DNA of 52,644 nucleotides, taken from positions 1-52,644 of the forward strand of contig NZ_JBEPOK010000003.1 of the NCBI RefSeq assembly GCF_040546765.1, read 5' to 3'. Source of the DNA: Arthrobacter sp. OAP107 (GTDB taxonomy: Bacteria > Actinomycetota > Actinomycetes > Actinomycetales > Micrococcaceae). Both the position numbers and the translations under genes were made by a program. Positions 49,314 through 52,644 of this stretch are shown here, piece by piece. Within the stretch, counting starts at the first letter, position 1; the number at the start of each line of letters is the position of its first letter. A model generated the notes under the pieces. The model made no database searches and was not told where the DNA came from. It was given only the letters and a program-made list of their open reading frames with translations.

Positions 49314-50948
49314 ATGATTCCCAACATCACCCGCGGTTCCCGGATGGCCGGCCTGATGGTTTACCTGGCATCGACTGATACGGATAAGACGAAGAACGCG
49401 CACACGGAGCCGCACCTGGTGGCCGGCGACGCCGCGATCATGGCGTGGTACGACGACGGTGTCCTGGACAAGGACGATGCCCTCGCCATCGCGAAGCATT
49501 TGGACCGGCCGCGCAAGGCATTCGGTGTGTCGGTGCAGATCAAAGACATGCAGTGGGATCCGGCCAGGAAGGAGCGCGTCCACGTCGGGTACAAGGACGC
49601 CAGCGTGTGGCACTGCTCGCTGAGTCTGCGTGCGGAGGAAGGTGCGCTGACGGACCAGCAGTGGGGCGATATCGCCAACGACTTCGTGGACGCCATGGGC
49701 TTCACCGAGACCAGCGGCAAGGCACGCTGCCGCTGGGCGGCAATCAACCATGGGACGAGTGAGAACGGCAACCACCACATCCACATTGCCGTGTCCCTCG
49801 TCCGCGAGGACGGCACCAAAGCCTCCACCCACGGTGACTACAAAAGGGCGCAGCAGACCTGCCGGGAGCTGGAAGTTAAGTACGGGCTCGAACAGCTCTC
49901 CAGTGTGCACGCCACCCGCGGTTATGACCGGGCCGAGAAAGCCACGGCAACCCGTGACGAACGGGAAATGCACCGGGCCTCCCTGGGACGGAAGGTCCGC
50001 GCCTGCGCCACCTCTTCGGCGACCGAAGGAGAGTTTGTCCGGCGCGCCCGCGAGGCCGGAATGCTGGTCCGTCCCCGCTACGCCAAGAACACCACCGACG
50101 TCATCGTTGGCTACTCCGTCGCCGAACGCCCCCAGCGGGGAGAGCGGCCCATTTGGTTCGGAGGCGGCACCCTCGCCTCCGACCTGCGACTCGGTGCCCT
50201 CCGTGAGGAATGGATGGACTCGCCCCAGCTCGCCACCGAAGCCGCAGCCGAATGGAACGCCGCGGCCCGCAACAAACGCACCGTCTCCCGGACAGGACCC
50301 GAGAAAGCAGAACCGCCGGCACAGGCATGGGTGGACTACACCCGCAACGCCACCGCCCTGGCGGACCAGCTCCGCGCCATCCCGCGTGACGACCATGCCA
50401 CCTGGGCCAAGGCCGCACGGGAAGTTTCCGGTGCCTTCGCAGCCTGGTCCTACCGCCTTGAACCGACACCCGGGCCGCTGGCCGCCACCGCAGCTGAACT
50501 GTCCCGCACAGCCCAGCTGCGGGCACCACGACAGCACAGCAAACCCGTCCCTCTGCCGTCCATTGCCGGTACCGCCATGTTGTTCATGGCCGCGTCGAGC
50601 AAGAACAAGACCGCGGCGCAGACTGCCCTCATGGTGCAGCTGATCAACACCGCCTTTGCCGTGTACGAGATGCATGCCCAGTCAGGCCGGGCACGGGAAG
50701 CCCAGCGCATCCGGTCAGTGGTGGAGAACCAGCTCGCCCCGTTCACCGCCACCATGCCCAAGGCTGTGCCGGTAGGAGCGGAACAGGCACCGGCCGAGGC
50801 AACAGTCCCGCGTGCGGTGGATATTGCCCGCCGCGGCATGGCCCCCATCCGCCCTGGCTCGGTTGTGCCGACAACGCCCACACCGGCAACACCGGAGACG
50901 ACCTATCAGCCCAGCCGGCGCGACGCCGGACCCGGACTCGACCGATAA
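49314..50948 (+). CDS. Relaxase (MOBP-like mobilisation nuclease)
   Basis: 544 residues starting directly after mobC (TAGATG). HHIH at 154-157 in ENGNHHIHIAVSLVREDG is the metal-binding histidine cluster; RGSRMAGLMVYL at the N-terminus may carry the catalytic Tyr at Y18 (MVYLASTD). The central region and Ala/Pro-rich C-terminus are typical of actinobacterial relaxases. It nicks oriT, attaches to the 5' end and pilots DNA to the VirD4-like protein. The 524-residue frame on the opposite strand is a shadow. Confidence 0.85.
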   Translation: MIPNITRGSRMAGLMVYLASTDTDKTKNAHTEPHLVAGDAAIMAWYDDGVLDKDDALAIAKHLDRPRKAFGVSVQIKDMQWDPARKERVHVGYKDASVWHCSLSLRAEEGALTDQQWGDIANDFVDAMGFTETSGKARCRWAAINHGTSENGNHHIHIAVSLVREDGTKASTHGDYKRAQQTCRELEVKYGLEQLSSVHATRGYDRAEKATATRDEREMHRASLGRKVRACATSSATEGEFVRRAREAGMLVRPRYAKNTTDVIVGYSVAERPQRGERPIWFGGGTLASDLRLGALREEWMDSPQLATEAAAEWNAAARNKRTVSRTGPEKAEPPAQAWVDYTRNATALADQLRAIPRDDHATWAKAAREVSGAFAAWSYRLEPTPGPLAATAAELSRTAQLRAPRQHSKPVPLPSIAGTAMLFMAASSKNKTAAQTALMVQLINTAFAVYEMHAQSGRAREAQRIRSVVENQLAPFTATMPKAVPVGAEQAPAEATVPRAVDIARRGMAPIRPGSVVPTTPTPATPETTYQPSRRDAGPGLDR

Positions 50949-50979
50949 GAATCACACCACTAGTGCAAGGGGAAACACG

Positions 50980-52209
50980 ATGAGTGAATCAGACGGCATG
51001 GACGACTTCCTGGACAACGGAATACGGCAGTCTCTGCTGATCGCCTCACGCATCGCCGAGACGCTGGCGCGCCGGCTGCAGGAGACCCAGCGACAGCAGG
51101 AACACCACGACGCCCAGACAGCGCACGAAGCCCACGCACGCCTCGCGGTCGAGCGCAGCGAAGCCCACGCAGCAATTGCAGCCGTCCACAAGGAACAGTG
51201 GTGGGACAACGCGGACCCGGCCGACATCGCCACCGCACACGCCGTCGCTGAGGGCTGGAAAGACCACGACCCCACCGCCCTGGAAGCCTCCGAAAAAATC
51301 CGCCAGGAAGTCCTCAGCCGATACGGCATCGACACCCGCGACGTCGGTCCGGACACCGCCTACCTCGAATCGGGCATCGAGACCATCACAGCCGAGAAGG
51401 CCCGGCAGGAGGAACTTGCGCGCAGCCAGGAAGAGCGACGCAAGGAGGCCGTCGAACACGAGAAAGCCATGCAGCTGCTCGCAGCAACCCGGGCCGAAGA
51501 ACTCCGCACCCAGGCGGCCAAACTGGCACCGGAAATGGAACGCCACCACGTGCCCGTTGAATACCTGGCCAACCCCGAACTGGCCCAGGCGCTGCAGCGG
51601 GCCCACACCGCAAAGACCTCCAAAGCAGTGGCCATCGCCGACGCTGACATCAGGGAACGGATGTTCCTCATCAGCAAAGACGGCATCAACGGCCCTGACA
51701 TTGACCAGCTGCGGAAGGAAACCACCGCGAACATGAACGGTGCCGGAGCCGAACACTTCCAGGACCCCGCGTTTGTGAAGGCAGCCAAGGAGATGCACGA
51801 AGCCAAGCTCCTGGCAGAAGGCGGTTTCATAGGCTCCCAGTTCGCCTCCGTGGAACAGCGGTACGAACGGGCCGAGAAGGAACTCTTCACCCGTCTCGAG
51901 GACGTCGGCCGCGAGATCGAAAACCGGGTCACCGGCAACGACAGCAGCCGACTCCAAGACCAAGGACTGAAGGCAGAAACCGCATCCGCGGCCAGCTACG
52001 GCTCAGCCGAACACCACGAGAAGTTCGCTGACTCCCTGGAAAACACCGGCGCAAACGAAACTCAAATCCGAGGCCGCCTCGCCGCCGCACGCAGCGAAGC
52101 CACCCATCCCATTGCAGCCGTAACCATGGGCAAAGCAGCTAGAGCCCGAAAGTCCTCTACAGGGGCAGCAATCGGGGCGGAACGAGGGAAGAGCGGGCTG
52201 TCCAGATAA
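50980..52209 (+). CDS. Coiled-coil mobilisation-region protein
   Basis: 409 residues from ATG 50980 (AAGGGGAAA upstream); the longer frame back to 50812 overlaps the relaxase. Largely helical and charged (LARRLQETQRQQEHHDAQTA; EELARSQEERRKEAVEHEKA; ending in a basic tail). A central KDGINGPDIDQLRKETTANM is unlike common motifs. Third gene of the mobilisation operon, so it likely acts in relaxosome assembly or DNA transfer; no enzymatic motif seen. Confidence 0.65.
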   Translation: MSESDGMDDFLDNGIRQSLLIASRIAETLARRLQETQRQQEHHDAQTAHEAHARLAVERSEAHAAIAAVHKEQWWDNADPADIATAHAVAEGWKDHDPTALEASEKIRQEVLSRYGIDTRDVGPDTAYLESGIETITAEKARQEELARSQEERRKEAVEHEKAMQLLAATRAEELRTQAAKLAPEMERHHVPVEYLANPELAQALQRAHTAKTSKAVAIADADIRERMFLISKDGINGPDIDQLRKETTANMNGAGAEHFQDPAFVKAAKEMHEAKLLAEGGFIGSQFASVEQRYERAEKELFTRLEDVGREIENRVTGNDSSRLQDQGLKAETASAASYGSAEHHEKFADSLENTGANETQIRGRLAAARSEATHPIAAVTMGKAARARKSSTGAAIGAERGKSGLSR

Positions 52210-52224
52210 ACGAAACGGGCAATG

Positions 52225-52255
52225 AAGGGGTATCACCTCGAAGGTGATACCCCTT
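52225..52255. terminator. Bidirectional terminator at the end of the mobilisation operon
   Basis: AAGGGGTATCACCT (52225-52238), loop CGA, AGGTGATACCCCTT (52242-52255): fourteen perfect pairs. The minus-strand regulator stop (52233) lies inside it, so two convergent transcripts may share it. Confidence 0.75.
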
Positions 52256-52644
52256 CCGTCTGGTCAGACGTACTGGGTTCGCGGTCGGAGAAGAGGTTAG
52301 CTCCCTCTCGCAATCCATGGATAAATCCGGCGACCGCTGCTCGTTCGCGGGCAGGCATACCCTCGACGGATGAAAGAATCCATGCCACGTCCGGCGGCAT
52401 GGCCTCGGGCTTCGGGCGAGCTGCCGCATCGGGTGGGGCGGGCCGGGTCACAGGTTCGGGGCAAGCAAAGGTGGCAACCAACTTAGGGGACTGCCGCGAG
52501 TCGCCCTCATCGTGATCACCAGTCTGAAGCTCGATCATGACTGCCGCAGGCCGCCCGTCGATAGGTTCCCGGAGGCCTATCTCTGCTTTGTAGCTCACGT
52601 TCCATGTGTCGCCCAGCAGGCGTCTGAGGACTCCGCAAATCGCG
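52233..52644 (-). CDS. HTH regulator, C-terminal part; enters from the right edge
   Basis: Open from base 52644 to a TGA at 52233. Reads AICGVLRRLLGDTWNVSYKA, VMIELQTGDHDEGD, a Pro-rich linker and VAWILSSVEGMPARERAAVA. The GTG at 52598 has no ribosome site, so the gene very likely begins outside, namely at 419 across the circular join (frame is kept exactly). Together about 276 residues: HTH at the front, an uncharacterised domain behind it. Confidence 0.6.
   Translation of the reverse strand, partial: AICGVLRRLLGDTWNVSYKAEIGLREPIDGRPAAVMIELQTGDHDEGDSRQSPKLVATFACPEPVTRPAPPDAAARPKPEAMPPDVAWILSSVEGMPARERAAVAGFIHGLREGANLFSDREPSTSDQTEGVSPSR

Noticed and set aside
49101..50675. Long minus-strand frame (524 codons) opposite the relaxase gene
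   Set aside because: High-GC antisense shadow of the relaxase; Gly/Val-rich composition, no ribosome site, no motif.
51046..51963. Minus-strand frame opposite the coiled-coil mobilisation gene
   Set aside because: Shadow frame with Cys/Phe/Gly-rich composition and no support from spacing or motifs.
1..52644. CRISPR array or rRNA genes
   Set aside because: No regularly spaced short repeats with unique spacers and no rRNA-like sequence seen; the 36-, 60- and 145-bp repeats are too few or contiguous.

Overview
The window is high-GC actinobacterial plasmid DNA, most likely from Arthrobacter or a close relative in the Micrococcales. This is inferred from GC content, GTG/TTG starts and actinobacteria-specific families (SCO6880, DUF4913, DUF6668, DUF6504, DUF6308), not from a database match. 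It carries replication, partition, mobilisation and type IV secretion genes. The minus-strand reading frame that leaves the left edge at base 1 continues in frame from base 52644, giving one 276-residue regulator. The window is therefore probably the complete circular plasmid (52,644 bp) opened inside that gene.

Layout. 1-2014: regulator gene, a 52-residue ORF, and a gene-poor zone with 145-bp tandem repeats and nested inverted repeats. 2015-13399 (minus): conjugation operon with a CHAP/lytic protein, lipoprotein, ParA/MinD-like ATPase, DUF6668 protein, pilin-like protein, membrane protein, TrbL/VirB6-like channel, SCO6880 protein, VirB4-like ATPase, VirD4-like coupling protein and DUF4913 protein. 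13520-16530: alpha/beta hydrolase and an XRE / ImmA-IrrE-type peptidase / membrane protein operon. 16751-20982: two small ribbon-helix-helix-like proteins, a primase-type replication protein, 36-bp spaced repeats, ParA and a small ParB-like protein. 21058-21351 (minus): a compact RNA transcription unit with two circularly permuted tRNA genes, each preceded by a 48-nt structured element. 21374-24045: AbiJ-like nuclease cassette between 16-bp direct repeats, next to a serine recombinase. 24134-31525: accessory genes (nuclease-like, zinc-ribbon, zinc protease, duplicated excisionase-like genes). 31712-43309: defence-type island with a CoiA-like nuclease, a PD-(D/E)XK protein, two DNA methyltransferases, a methylase-associated protein, an McrB-like ATPase and an McrC-like nuclease. 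43336-48641: plasmid housekeeping genes, including a lone ParB-like protein; two genes share an identical 412-bp upstream region. 48661-52209: oriT-like repeats, MobC, relaxase and a coiled-coil mobilisation protein.

How it works together. The relaxase with MobC should nick at an origin near 48.7-48.9 kb. The VirD4-like protein would dock the DNA to the VirB4/SCO6880/TrbL-like channel, and the CHAP protein would open the wall, so the plasmid looks self-transmissible. The primase-like Rep with ParA and its partner maintain it. The 31-43 kb island looks like host defence cargo.

The most surprising content is the permuted tRNA unit. Three genes (CHAP protein, McrC-like, DUF3846) carry an apparent single extra base in a G/C run, which points to consensus errors, decay or programmed shifts.
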